NCBI RefSeq assembly: GCF_037126465.1
Contig: NC_088206.1
Location: forward strand, 10,639,187 to 10,703,186
Direction of reading: 5' to 3'
Length of the DNA stretch: 64,000 bases
DNA from: Ornithodoros turicata
Lineage: Eukaryota > Arthropoda > Arachnida > Ixodida > Argasidae
Below, piece after piece: positions 1 to 10,559 of the stretch. A model generated the notes under the pieces. It ran no database searches and was not told the DNA's origin. It saw nothing but the letters and a program-made list of their open reading frames with translations. The position numbers were made by a program, and so were the translations under genes. The first letter of the stretch is position 1. The number at the start of each line of letters is the position of its first letter.

Positions 1-960
1 TGCCGTTCGTTTTTTTTTTTTTTTTTTTTGCAAAATCGTTTCCATCACTGTTGATGCACAACGGGTTGAAGTTGTGCAACTGTGCACCAGAACCCAGGTT
101 TATTTTGATGGGTGCACTTACTTCGGCGCGTCCGGAACAGGGTTGGAACGGCATCGTCCGTTAGCAGCGACCTGTCCCTCAGAATTTCGACGTTTTCGTC
201 GCCAATGATGTGTCGAAGAATCCTCATGGTATACCCTTCCTCGAATTACCGTTCACACACAACGCAATCAATTGTTAGTCCTTTCTCCGCGCTTTACGTT
301 ACGCGTCTACTCTTCTCTGCGGATAGTTTCTTTCGGTGGTCGGAACGGTAGGACCTCATATTCGTCCTCACGGTGACATGGACCATGTCGTGAAGACTGG
401 ATACCCAGACTTCGCTTTAAGTAACACACAAAAGCGCCCAAAGAGACACAAATAGGCGATTTCAGATATTGCCCTTGTGCTCCGCACGGGGGCCCTCCGT
501 CGCCCAAGTCACGCGCATCGTGCAATGCGTTGTGGGAAATGGTTTGCATTCGTGCTCGTCTGCCTGTTGCTTGAAGGTGCGGGAGGTGAAGGAGAGAGAA
601 AACCGAAACCGTTTGCGCTCTTGTTCTTCTCTCTGACTCATGAAAACTAAATCCCAAGGTGCAGTGGGGCTTTCGCAACACGGCGCTCTCTGGTGGGCCA
701 TCCATGCAATTTCTGAAATCGTCTATTGAACAAACAAATGCTCGAAACGTCACACGTTGAGTTGACAAGTAAGCGTCTGCTTCCCGCGACCAGACTCGCC
801 TAGTGGTTGCAGCGCCCTCTGCGACGCCAGAATTTGTCATTGCGGTTTGCGCTTCCCTATCGCATGGCGTGTACATGGCGCCCGGCACACTTCTCCTTCT
901 AGCCACTGTAACATGACCAAAAACTGCAAAGTCAACGATGGCCAGAAGGCTACCGAACAT
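1..960. other. No supportable gene; repeat-like DNA
   Basis: The stretch opens with a T run at about 11-29. The antisense strand of 307-960 is open for 217 codons, but the translation has no recognisable domain and has a composition typical of chance reading frames. I see no splice signals around it. I treat it as noncoding. Confidence 0.5.
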
Positions 961-962
961 TT

Positions 963-995
963 ATTACATATTGCGGCATTTTGGCAATATGTAAT
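963..995. repeat. Short perfect hairpin
   Basis: Arms 963-974 and 984-995 are perfect 12-bp inverted repeats around a 9-base loop. The arms read ATTACATATTGC and its complement. This could be the core of a small palindromic element. Nothing else is recognised. Confidence 0.6.
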
Positions 996-1828
996 GCCCA
1001 AAGATTATTTTTCAGAATATTTGGTTGATTCCTTTTTTGCGAGTGATTAACGTTTCATTATGTTACGTTTATACAATGAAATGAGCGCGATAAAAGATTG
1101 GCGCACGTAGCACCTGTAAAGAGATTGCCTTCTAGTCATGTCCTTGCAACTTCAAGGTGAGAGACCACTATCAGGTATAACAACACAGAGTATATGCCTA
1201 GAGGCACCGCAACACCCTCTAAAGCTGCGTCAAAAAAAAAAAAAAGAAAGAAAGAAAGAAAAACTCCTTTTCGAGATATCAGCAGGTTCTAACATCAGGC
1301 AGACTTTATTTCCCTTCTTTCCACGCATTCCAACACAACCGTTCAACTCCATTCTAGTTCCAATATTTTCGCTCACAGTCTATTCTATTTACAGTCTACT
1401 TGCCCGCTGTGCGTTGTCGCTGTGAAGGTGATCCTAACATTTCATCAAACGACAGCGCGCAATGAAGCAGAACATCACCTGCGGCGATGAAACACCCCAA
1501 TCATCATCATCAAAATCAATCCGTCGTTGTTGTGGCGGATGACTCGCGACGGATGACGAAATTACATTTTCTATAGCAATATCTCTGCCGCTATTTCGGC
1601 AATGTGCGAGCCTTCTGCGATATTACCGAAATCAAAGCAACGGGTATCTCTTCTGTCACTCGTGGTGACAGTGGCAAGACGAGCAGCAAGATAACACCAG
1701 AGAATTAAACTCCAACGCAATGCGGTGGACATCGGACACCACCTGTAACATGGCAGCGTGGTGCTCGAGTAATGCATTGCTGGGACATATATCCGTTCAT
1801 TACTTGCCGCCAAAAGAAGCGACCATTC

Positions 1829-1833
<5 letters not shown>
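996..1833. other. Intergenic; poly-A/AAAG tract and a retroposon-type tail
   Basis: There is no supportable gene. An A-rich (AAAG)n tract lies at 1231-1262. At about 1468-1536 is a short motif, GGCGATGAAACACCCC, followed by a CAT-rich tract and a GTTGTTG run. This matches the 3' tail of retrotransposon family A and of several other short tails in the window. Confidence 0.45.

Positions 1834-1855
<22 letters not shown>
1834..1855. repeat. (GA)n microsatellite
   Basis: An almost pure GA dinucleotide run is directly visible. Similar GA or TC runs occur at 12608-12632, 39561-39580 and 54490-54508. Confidence 0.8.
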
Positions 1856-1860
<5 letters not shown>

Positions 1861-1914
1861 AGACTCGAGCGACCGCAATGCTGAACGCAGCAGAATCATA
1901 GTTTCACTGTGTGT

Positions 1915-2012
1915 GTGTTGATGTTGAAGGAAAATACTAGGGAGAGGTTGAATTTGTCGTGTGACGAATTCAACCTCTCCCTAGTATTCTTCTTCATCAT
2001 CATCAACATCAA
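1915..2012. repeat. Hairpin-forming inverted repeat
   Basis: The arm GGGAGAGGTTGAATT and its 5' neighbours (about 1932-1956) are repeated in inverse at about 1965-1990. The outer flanks, GATGTTGA on the left and TCAACATC-rich sequence on the right, extend the pairing. Size and symmetry suggest a tiny palindromic MITE. No reading frame is present. Confidence 0.6.
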
Positions 2013-2694
2013 CTGTGCTTTCCAATAGCGTGGCCGTGTTCATTCACACATGCGCCCATAGCAACTGCCGCAATCATCTCCAAGACCTTCAAGCGCTTAG
2101 GACTTGCTGCAGACACATACGCCCTCTGTTGATGGTCTGCACAACCCAATGGTCGCATTGTAGTATCTGCCAAAATGACTCGCTCTTCGGCGTCATCGAC
2201 TTCATTGCTCCTGCCTCTGTCGACTACGAACATGGTTTATTATTCTGAACATGCAGACGTCGCCTTTTACAGGCATCACCTAGTATACCTAATATATAGC
2301 TTAGCGTCATGATGCCCGAACAAAAGATGACGTCATCCTTACGGCATTATTGAATTCCGAGTTCCGTCCTCATGGAGCTTCAAATCATAGAACGTGTATT
2401 AACGCCTTATAGCTCTGCTGCAATAAGTATTGGTATGGAAGAAGAACGCGAAGAATTCCTATGGGCCACCACAGGTTATTGCTTTATGTCATGGTAGCGC
2501 TTAATTCCGCGCGAAAAGAGCGAACCGTACGTGAGTAATGTGGACTACGTGAACTAAATCCAAAAGTGATGGAACGCAGACTTACCACCAATGCAGCGTA
2601 AGTGTTTTGCGTCGCCAATTTTCCGAGAACGTGCAGGTTCGCTGAGTTATGCAACAATTTTTGCCGGCAGTCACCGGTTGCTAGACCAAATTGC
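2013..2694. other. No gene seen
   Basis: Overlapping short open frames exist on both strands, but none shows a domain, splice pattern or codon bias. The 3' part may be diverged 5' sequence of the retrotransposon that starts to be readable at about 2695. Confidence 0.4.
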
Positions 2695-3114
2695 TGACTT
2701 AGCGTTGCATTCACCTCTGCACTCCGGTATAGGCTGGGCCACAGCAACACGGCGCTGTGTAGAACTTGTGGTTTCCCGGCAACAATCCGACACATTCTAG
2801 AAGACTGCAGCCAGTACATACGCGAGCGACGAGCCTTTAAATGTCAACTTGAAATACTGGATCAGAGGCCATTCAACATCTGCAAAGTTCTCGGCCCATG
2901 GAGTAACCCTGGACATCAGTGCCGTGCACTTGGCGCTTTTCTTTCCTTTCTGAGGGCCACCGGCCTCATTCACGAACTGTAGGGATTTCCTTCCCTTGTC
3001 ATCCTTTCATGTGAACCTTTTTGGAATGGGGTAGGGTCCTGCACTCAACGCAGAGAAACATCCCACATCATCATCATCATCCATTCATCTATGTTGTTGT
3101 TGTTGTTGTTGTAG
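2695..3114 (+). pseudogene. Non-LTR retrotransposon family A, 3' end (copy 1)
   Basis: A 5'-truncated fragment of the C-terminal end of a non-LTR retrotransposon ORF2. One frame from about 2698 to the TAG at 2980-2982 reads LSVAFTSALRYRLGHSN, then a zinc-knuckle-like motif LCRTCG...RHILEDC, then a conserved WS(N/D)P segment and a terminal GLIHEL. The same order of blocks is found in the copies at 5205-5772 and 38645-40500. The 3' UTR carries GGAATGGGGTAGGGTCC, a CATCATCATC tract and a (TTG)n tail ending at 3114. In related elements this C-terminal region follows RNase H. Nothing upstream of the knuckle region survives, so the copy is dead. Confidence 0.75.
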
Positions 3115-3535
3115 ACCAAATTTCCTGAGCTGGCCATATGCGCAATGAAATAATTTCGGTGTTCTTTGGATTTTTCTCTTTTTTTTTAATAACTCACGGT
3201 CTTCCTTTAAGTTACAAGCGCAAGCACAAAACATAGCTCAAGCATGAACGGCTTCGATCTTCACAACCGAAATGGCTGCCACAAGCCACTTGTGCTTCGT
3301 GCCAGATCAAAGAGATATAAGAAAACAATGAACGCACACACAAATATGAAAACAAATTTCAAAACCTCCGCCTCAACAGGTGGCTTTCAAGTGGAGAGTT
3401 GACGCTACGCATGCTGGGACATCGAACTCAGGTCCGAAATTTTAGTTTCGCTCAATTGGAGCAAAGTAAAAGCTAAACGTAAAAAGTAAACTCGTGCAAC
3501 GGCATTTTAAACGTTTTGTTCTCTTCTTCTTTTTT
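3115..3535. other. No gene seen
   Basis: AT-rich unique-looking sequence with a T run at 3176-3188. No convincing reading frame on either strand. Confidence 0.4.
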
Positions 3536-3640
3536 ACTAGACCTGCAGTAGCTTGTCCCGCGGTGAACGGGCTCACATCTCTATTTTTTCTCCTACCATC
3601 GTCGTCGTCATCATCACCATCTTGCGACAACAACCAAGAT
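3536..3640 (+). repeat. Retroposon 3' tail, type D
   Basis: The sequence TAGACCTGCAGTAGC, then a short GC hairpin (CCCGCGGTGAACGGG) and ACATCTC, then a pyrimidine tract and a TCATCATCA run. The copy at 13385-13475 has the same order, and diverged relatives are at 36270-36400 (antisense) and 55700-55750. I read it as the 3' UTR of another LINE or SINE family. No coding part remains. Confidence 0.5.
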
Positions 3641-3974
3641 GAGTTCGCCTCGGAACGCTTCCTCCCGCCCTCCCCCAAACAAGTAACTTACTTGAACAAA
3701 TACATTTTTCCTGTCATTCCAAAGATGACGACGGTTCCAAAGTTACCCCCCAAAACTTACGAAGAAATGAAGTTGTTGGAAAGGAAGGATATTGTCTTGA
3801 ATTGTTTATTAGATATACTGCGAACAGAAGAAAGGAAGAATCAAGATTATGACAACAACGACACAGCACAAAGGACATCTGAAAGAATTTCAAATGCGGG
3901 ATCTCTCGGATTGCTAAAGAGCTTTCACTTGCGGCCATTCATCATCCGAGGGACACAGTAGTCATAACTTTTTC

Positions 3975-4011
<37 letters not shown>

Positions 4012-4391
4012 CATTTTTCCCTTTTAGGGACAACGGTTGGCACATGCCAAGGACATATACATCTCTCCCACGGAGCATTTCCGTTGTCCGAGAAACGTGG
4101 GTGTTCAGAACGCCGGGGGAACGTTTGTCAACAGTAATGATATATGGCTGACATAACTTAGCCGCAAAAAAGCACTGTAAGGAGAAAAGGCCACTCTAGA
4201 CGCCGAGTCGTACAGTCTACTTGTTGTACTTCTTGCTCTGCAGTACATTTTCTTGTCAGGGGACTAACGCTGTAGATCTTGAGAGAAGCGTTCTAACGCT
4301 CATGATTGTCTGTGGGTTACGCAAAACATTTGCTACCACTGGTACGGGTACTGTGCAGTGCATTGCCCGCTTAATGCGTTTCATAACCGAT
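3641..4391. other. No gene seen; (TA)n microsatellite
   Basis: The frame 3494-3961 is open for 155 codons but shows no domain. A (TA)16-like run sits at 3978-4010. The rest is featureless. Confidence 0.4.
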
Positions 4392-4551
4392 TTATGGGCC
4401 CCAACAACACCGGATATCCTCTGGATGTACGACTAATTTTCTAACGAATTGGTACGTCCGATGGATATCCCTCAGATATCCATCGGACGTACGAATCCGT
4501 TAGGACATTATTCGTACATCCAGAGGACATTCGGTGTTGTTTGGGCACCCA
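4392..4551. repeat. Palindromic element (imperfect inverted repeat)
   Basis: Two arms of about 75 bp meet near 4471. Left-arm blocks such as CAACAACACCGGATATCCTC, CTGGATGTACGA and CGTCCGATGGATATC recur in reverse complement on the right with scattered mismatches. The whole unit would fold into one long hairpin. No target-site duplication is obvious. It is probably a MITE or foldback element. Confidence 0.7.
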
Positions 4552-4794
4552 TGGTGCTTTGGACGACCACTGGACAGCTTTAGCATTTGCGCGTGACGGT
4601 CTCTTTTTCTTCTTAAGGAGTCGGAGACATTTTTCAGTCCGTACTTCTTCGAATGGCCAAAGGTCGACGGATGTTTCGTCAGATTGCATCGCCGGTGAAC
4701 TCGAGATACTCAGATGGTACAGCTTGATATACTTGGTATTAACCTGGTATATACCTTGATTATAACACCATATTTTCCATGTAGCATTGGTAAA

Positions 4795-5145
4795 TACCTG
4801 CAGGCAGTGGAACCCTCCCTGCCCTTCAACATGCTAAGTGGACTTTCTCGTCATTGTGAAATGCGTCCTCGTGCATTCCTCGTGCGTCGGCAGCGGCGGA
4901 ACGTCGCCTGTAGCCTTTTGTTTTGGCGTAACTTGAGCCTCAGCAATACAATGTTGTCCCCTACCTGCATTTTCCTGGCTAAAATTGAGCACGTTCTCAT
5001 GACCTGCCGACGATACACGAGGGCACATCACACCCTTATGTATCAACTAGAAATCATCGACATTGGACCGTTCAGTATATCCAAGATTCTTGGACATTGG
5101 TGCAGTCCTGCACATCAGCGCTGGGTATCCTCGATCACTTATGCC
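4795..5145 (+). pseudogene. Family A retrotransposon, degenerate 3' fragment (copy 2)
   Basis: The translated blocks AVEPSLPFNM, HVLMTCRRY and ISKILGHW correspond in order to AVDPSLSFKM, HIIEDCDRY and LSRVLSPW of the neighbouring copy at 5205-5772. Most of the zinc-knuckle cysteines are lost and the frame drifts. This is an older, more decayed copy lying head-to-tail with copy 3 only about 60 bp away. No (TTG)n tail is left. Confidence 0.6.
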
Positions 5146-5204
5146 TACGGTATCTCCATAATGTACGCGTATAATAATTAGGATTTATCCGAAGAAATCG
5201 TCTG

Positions 5205-5772
5205 GGTTCCACCCTTGGCACGCCAGCAATGGCTCCATGACATCACTCAATGGTCACTCCTCCATGCAGTGGACCCGTCATTATCATTTAAGATGCCAGG
5301 TGGCTTCCCTCGCAGCTTTACGTCACTTCTGCGTCGTCTACGACTCAGCGTCGCCTTCACCCCTGTGCTCCGGGCTAAGCTGGGTTACAGTAACAGGGCG
5401 CTGTGCCCAGCTTGCCACACCCCGGCTACGGTCCTCCATATCATCGAGGACTGTGACCGGTACACGTGTGAACGCCGTGTGTTTCGACGTCAACTTGAGC
5501 TCCATGACCATAGACCATTCAGCTTGTCCAGAGTACTTAGCCCATGGAGCTCCCTGCGCATGAGTGCCGCGCTCTTCGCTCCCTTTTTGCCTTCATGCAA
5601 GCCGCTGGACTCCTCGAAGAGCTCTAAACAGAGCTCCGACCTGTCGTCGCTTCGCGTTCACTACAATTCATCCTTTCACATTAGTGGGGTAGGGTCTTGT
5701 GGCCACCACGGGGAAACATCCCATGCCATCATCTCGTCTCCTTCCTTTATTGCTGTTGTTGTTGTTGTTCCA
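5205..5772 (+). pseudogene. Family A retrotransposon, 3' end (copy 3)
   Basis: From about 5215 the frame reads through LLHAVDPSLSFKMPGG, LRLSVAFTPVLRAKLGYSN, the knuckle LCPACH...LHIIEDC and FSLSRVLSPWSS. A frameshift near 5560 moves the last part (QAAGLLEEL) into another frame ending at the TAA at 5625-5627. The 3' UTR has the GTGGGGTAGGGTC motif, GGGGAAACATCCC, a CATCATC tract and a (TTG)n tail at 5751-5770. The copy is 5'-truncated, with no RNase H or reverse transcriptase left. It is the best preserved C-terminal knuckle region in the first 10 kb. Confidence 0.8.
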
Positions 5773-6266
5773 GACCAGTAACTGAAAATTTCGTAAGAAA
5801 AGCCACGCACTGATTGGCTGGTTGACGATGGTTTGTTCCCTTTTGTGTCGAGATTGGCTCGCATCGCGGACACTACTTGAGCATGAGGATGTTCCGATAT
5901 CATTTCGGCCTTTTCCCTGGCCTATACATAGAAAACACTCACAGTCAACAGTTTTCCTTTCCTTCTGAATCGTGCTACCTCTCCTCCTCAAAATTGACAA
6001 GGGAGCACGGATGGTATACGAACTGTCTTCTTGGTGGGGTAGCTAGAGTTAGTGGCTAGAGTTAGTGGCATGGGTTGTTGCAGCGCAGATGGGACGTAAG
6101 CGAAAGCGGCCGTGTGCTAGGAACATCCCGATTTCGAGATGATCACGTTGCATGGTGATCGTGGTACAGATGTTGTTGTCTGCAACTTCTGCAGAACAGC
6201 AGTATAAGTATTTTTCTTTTCAAGCCACTCCCCCCCCCCTTTTTTTTTCAACACTTTTTGTGAGTA
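5773..6266. other. No gene seen
   Basis: Mostly unique-looking. A short direct duplication of CTAGAGTTAGTGGC lies at about 6041-6070, and C and T runs at 6230-6248 precede the MITE. Confidence 0.4.
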
Positions 6267-6481
6267 CAGGTCCCGACAAAAGTTTACGGAACACTGGAAT
6301 GCTGCATATAGTCATCTGAGCGACACAGTTGCGGCAAACAGGAGCAGATAGACTTACAAACAGGTGACCGGGTACTCGTCGCACCTCTCAGTAGGTGTGT
6401 CCACTCCCGTTCGCCGCTAGGGTGTCGCTGAGATCAAGAAATACGACGCTCTGGTGTTCCGTAAACTTTTGTCGGGATCTG
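6267..6481. mobile_element. Tc1/mariner-type MITE
   Basis: A 215-bp unit is bounded by near-perfect terminal inverted repeats of about 31 bp. The left end starts CAGGTCCCGACAAAAGTTTA and the right end is its complement ending CGGGATCTG. TA dinucleotides flank it at 6265-6266 and 6482-6483, the expected Tc1/mariner duplication. No transposase is inside. A second member of the same family lies at 28292-28506, with shared terminal and internal sequence such as GGGTGTCGCT. Confidence 0.8.
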
Positions 6482-7625
6482 TACGTCGTTTCACGGCTTC
6501 CCGCTTTTTCGCCGAATTTTTAGTTATTAACTCAGTTCTAAAAAAAATGCAGGACGAAACACTCCGGAAATGTAACAAACTACGAAACGCACCCTACGAA
6601 TATGGTAGAACTCCGAGAATAAACGCCGAGAATAAACTCCGAGAACCCTACTTACGACACTTCTGGAACGACACATGCATACTAAACGTACTCTAAACCC
6701 CTGCGTTGCTAGATTGACGTGCCCGTCGAGGTAACTCGTCAAATCATAGTAACCCACACGGAGTGCAGTATAAGGTCCTGCAGGCTTTAGGGCTTGAGTA
6801 AATGTTTTCCACAAAATATCGGCATATTCTAGAAGTGGACGAATTAAAGTTTTGTATGCTGTCAGTTATTAGTCGCAGAAGTAGAATGACACATTTTTCT
6901 TTTCAGGAACCAGAGCTTGCGTGACGCTTTGGCAACAATATGATCAACGCGCTGTTCAACTAAGGTTTGACGAGAGGATGATGCCCAGATATTTATGTTT
7001 GGAAACCTTTGTGAGTGGAACGTTATCCATAACATAGGAAGACAAAATCGGCTATTGTTTCGTAGACATAGTCATGTGCACAAATTTTCCTACGTTTAAG
7101 CGCAGAAATTCGCTTGCAAACATGATAATGTTGACCTGCTTTCCAACTGCGCGTTTTCACCGCGCAGTTGGTTCAGTGGCTAACAGGTGGCGCCACAATA
7201 CCGCCGCCATCGCTTGTTTTCTGCTACTGCGAATTCTGAGATTGCACAGAAGCCACGGATATATTACTCTTGTGATCGTAATCTTATTTTCTCAGGCTGC
7301 ATATATGCTTTGTTTTTTTTTTTAGAAAACGTGATATAAACCATATAAAGAATAGAAGTCAACAAGAAACAGCTCGCAATGTTCGTAGCAGACGGTTTTT
7401 CCTACGAGCGAATGAGGGGCTCTCTACCACCTACGTCACAGTAGAGTGGGTGTGGTCTGCAGTTGGAGCGCTCCGGCCTGTCACCGCGGCAGCGATTTTC
7501 CAAATTAATTGCACCGTGGTGAAATAACCTTGGACAGAAATATTTTGTGGGAATGCTTTTCACATACTGCTTTACAAGATGACAGCAGATTTTGGCCATG
7601 TTAGATACCACTTTAATGCTCCTTT
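6482..7625. other. No gene seen; hairpin and one MITE-like end
   Basis: A perfect 11-bp hairpin (CCAACTGCGCG) has arms at 7143-7153 and 7161-7171. The segment 7606-7625, read on the minus strand, begins TTAAAGGAGCATTAAAG, which resembles the terminus of a TTAA-target element. Its partner end is not found. No coding exon is supported. Confidence 0.4.
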
Positions 7626-8912
7626 AAGACTATCCTCCCGGATCGCTCATCGGGTGTATCCTACGCCCCTCCTTTATGGGCCCTCGCCAAGCCCCAGGTA
7701 TTGACGAGCGTCCCTGGCCTAGGACGAAAGAGGGAGACGCCGTTAGCCGTTGCGCACCAGCTCGTCCTCGGATACCTATCGGCGCAGCATCAACAGCGTC
7801 AAGCCATCTATACAGACGGATCCGTAACACTCGATGGGGCCACTGCAGCCATCTACGTCGCGCAAGGTAACACCGAACAAGTTCTCATTGGCTCTCCCAT
7901 ACCACCTCCTCCACCGAAGCCGAGCTCTTCGCAATCCACGCGGCCCTCAGGCACATCACAACATCGCCCCCAGGAATCTGGACGACCCTGTCGGACAGCA
8001 AGGCGGCACTGGAGACACTCGACTCACACTGCACCAAAACAACCGACGACCAACACACAATGACAACGTCCCTAGCCAACACCGCCCTTGCTTCCGGGCA
8101 CAATATATGTCTCCAGTGGATACCCAGCCACATTGGCCTCGGCGGGAACGATCGAGCAGATCCTGCGGCCAGGCGGGCACACGAACAACCCGACGCCGCG
8201 GCGCGCATACCGCTCACCCCTGCGGCTTGCCGCATCCAAATCCGCAGCTGGGCCGCCCAAGAGGCGCGGTGCTTCATTCGAGAATCCGCCCGTCAACGTC
8301 AACGACTTCCTTCGCTCCATCGACCCGACGGTGGAGTGCTCCCCACCACGACGTCTCCAACGGTCACAAGAGACACTCCTCCACCAACTGCGCCTCAACT
8401 TGGCATACACGCCACCGGCCCAGCGCATGATGGGGAGGCAGATCTCGGCCCTCTGCGACGTTTGCGAAGTGGTTGCGGACACGTTGCACCTCCTGCTGAC
8501 CTGCAACAAGTACACCAACCATAGCGCTACCCTTTTCCGCTGCCTCGAACGTTTCGGGCACAACCAACTGACGCTGGCCGCGCTTCTTGGCCCTGTTCCT
8601 CAGCACCAACAGTGGGCCGTCACAACTGCTTTACTGCACTTTCTGAAGTGCACTGGCCTCGCCTCTAAGCTCTGAGCTGCGCGCTCCAGGAGTCTCACCT
8701 TCTTTTTCTTTCTTCTTTTTTTTTTTGCTTTTTTCTCTTTCTTCGTTGCTTTATTTTTCTTTTTCCCTTCTTTCTTTTCTTTGCGTTTTTGTTTTTCTTC
8801 CTTTTTTATGGAGTCTCACCTTTTTGCCTCCTTTTCTTTCTATTTATTATTCGTTTTTTTAATGGAATAGCATGCCGACCTTTTTCATTCAATAAATATA
8901 TATCCCCCCCCC
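7626..8912 (+). pseudogene. Non-LTR retrotransposon family B, RNase H to 3' end (copy 1)
   Basis: This copy holds an RNase H domain and the C-terminal knuckle region, broken by frameshifts. In order I read PPLAVAHQL-like linker sequence, YTDGSVTLDGATAA with the first catalytic Asp, a frameshift near 7900, SSTEAELFAIHAALRHI with the Glu, TLSDSKAALETLDS with the second Asp, and LQWIPSHIGLGGNDRAD with the last His/Asp region. After another shift near 8285 come the knuckle LCDVCE...LHLLLTC and a C-terminus ASKL ending at 8675. The 3' UTR is T-rich, contains GGAATAGCATGCCGACC and ends with AATAAATATATATCCCCC. The reverse transcriptase is missing. The full antisense relative is at 47345-49145. Confidence 0.85.
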
Positions 8913-9664
8913 CTTCACTGTGGCAAAATCCGCAACGGACCCACGACCTTGTTTGCCTTTCCCCTCTCTTTCTCCGTCGTATTCAATAAACACACAGCCA
9001 TACAGCAATATACCCTCCCCCCGTCATAGCTGTTGAAGTAAACAGGGATTTACGCTCAATTTTCCGAGGATTTGCTCTACATGCAGGGTATACCTTCTAG
9101 CCTTGGTTGGGAAGGTTCCTGCAATCCGTGAAATCCATGAGGTCGGCTATGAACTCAAGCCTATAAAAAAAAATATTGCAGGAACGGCTAGGCAATTGTA
9201 ACGCGATTTTCAGCGTCAGCTGCGTGTGATGTAAATGTTTAATGGTTCTTATAATACAATGGTTCAAATGGTTCATTATTATAGGACGTTTATCGGCCAA
9301 GCCAGTCGTGCCTTCGTAACTGACGCCGTAAAATGTCGCCCACGTCCAGATTTCGAACGCTCCCATGCAAATTCAGGTAGGCGCGTGAAATTTTTGGTAC
9401 GCGATAGAGGAATAAATGTTCTACAGTTCGACGTTAAGATCGCGTTTGTGGACCGCTTGACGGTCGACATTTTGTGGACGTTACATAAAGCGACGTAACC
9501 TTCACAATAAGCGTAGCACGCCGATGGCGGTCGACGAGGCCAGAGCCCGCGGTATTTCCAATCTGCGTACCATGTTTCGTTTACCTACAGCGAGAAGCGA
9601 GCGAGAAATGGCAGTTCAGCGTATCGCGAATTTCCGTTACACGATGCGTCTCCAATGCTTGCAT
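8913..9664. other. No gene seen
   Basis: A second AATAAACACACAGCC motif at 8980-8997 may be part of a further tail. Otherwise unremarkable, with short chance reading frames only. Confidence 0.4.
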
Positions 9665-9822
9665 TACGCGGACAACGTATCCCTGGGATTGGGGTGAAGA
9701 CAAGAGGACGAACAAACAAACGGTACAACACAGGGCAAGACTGCTGGTCCTATGTGTTGTCCGTTTGTTTGTTGGTCCCCTTGTCTTCACCCCAAACTCA
9801 GGGCTACGTTGCCCGCGTCACA
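9665..9822. repeat. Palindromic element
   Basis: Left-arm blocks GGACAACGTATCCCTG, TTGGGGTGAAGACAAG and ACAAACAAACGG recur in reverse complement up to about 9820, with a centre near 9748. Arms are about 70 bp with few mismatches. It looks like a head-to-head pair of one short repeat or a foldback MITE. No target duplication is recognised. Confidence 0.7.
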
Positions 9823-9949
9823 TCTATACACCTGCTCGCTTGCATAATCCTTTGATGCGCAACGCCTATAGACTACGCTCTGCGGGGGTCACGTGTCGCG
9901 CGTTTTCTGCGGACGCCGACCACCAGATCTCGGGTGGATCTACCCTTAA

Positions 9950-10555
9950 AGGGACTATGAAATTTCCCGAACCCCCATACTTTTTTTCGATGGAAACTGT
10001 TCTTCCCGCAGAGAAACTAATATGCCACAAATTTTTCCGGACGAAATCGCTCCACTCTGCGAGGAGCGCACGCTGGAAATGTCTCTTCCGCGTTCCTCCT
10101 CTCCCGCGCATATTTCCCTGCCGATGGTGTAACTGTACGGACCGCACTTCGACTCCCCGTTACGTCACCGGTGTTGCACAATGGCGCGAGCTCGCGCTGT
10201 GGCTGCCGCCACTGCCGAAATCTGCCGATCGCGCGAAAGCTGCTATCATGGAGATTTCCACTCCCGATGAACGCATACGCGGGATCCTACGGCGCATGCT
10301 CCTGGCGGGATTCCTCCGCTCGGCAACACGTCACGATGACGTGTTGCTGAGCCGGCCATGGTCGCGTCAAGTTACCCGTTGTGTCTCCGCTCGGCAGCTC
10401 GCTACGGCGTGGCGCCAGCTGTCCTCCCTTCGCCGCTCCGTTTAAATTCGCTCCCGAGAAATTCGCTCGCGCGACGAAAGTAAAATTTCGGTTCTAGACT
10501 CAGAAAAATGTCTTCTTTCGAACGAAACGAAGAAAAAAATCGTTTCATAGTCCCT
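9950..10555. mobile_element. TTAA-target MITE (piggyBac-type target)
   Basis: A 606-bp unit has inverted termini AGGGACTATGAAA at both ends. It is flanked on both sides by TTAA, at 9946-9949 and 10556-10559. TTAA duplication is the hallmark of piggyBac-like transposition, so I infer a nonautonomous member of that group. The interior is GC-rich and includes a 12-bp hairpin at about 10316-10344. The long open frame crossing it (9765-10445) has no transposase motif. Confidence 0.7.
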
Positions 10556-10559
10556 TTAA

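Noticed and set aside
307..960. 217-codon antisense open frame
   Set aside because: No domain, no splice context and no sign of codon selection. Frames of this size are expected by chance in stop-poor repeat DNA.
3494..3961. 155-codon open frame
   Set aside because: The first part is a translated retroposon tail with polyserine from the TCATCA run. The remainder lacks any domain.
9765..10445. 226-codon open frame
   Set aside because: It crosses a palindromic element and most of the TTAA-flanked MITE, so it cannot be one protein gene.
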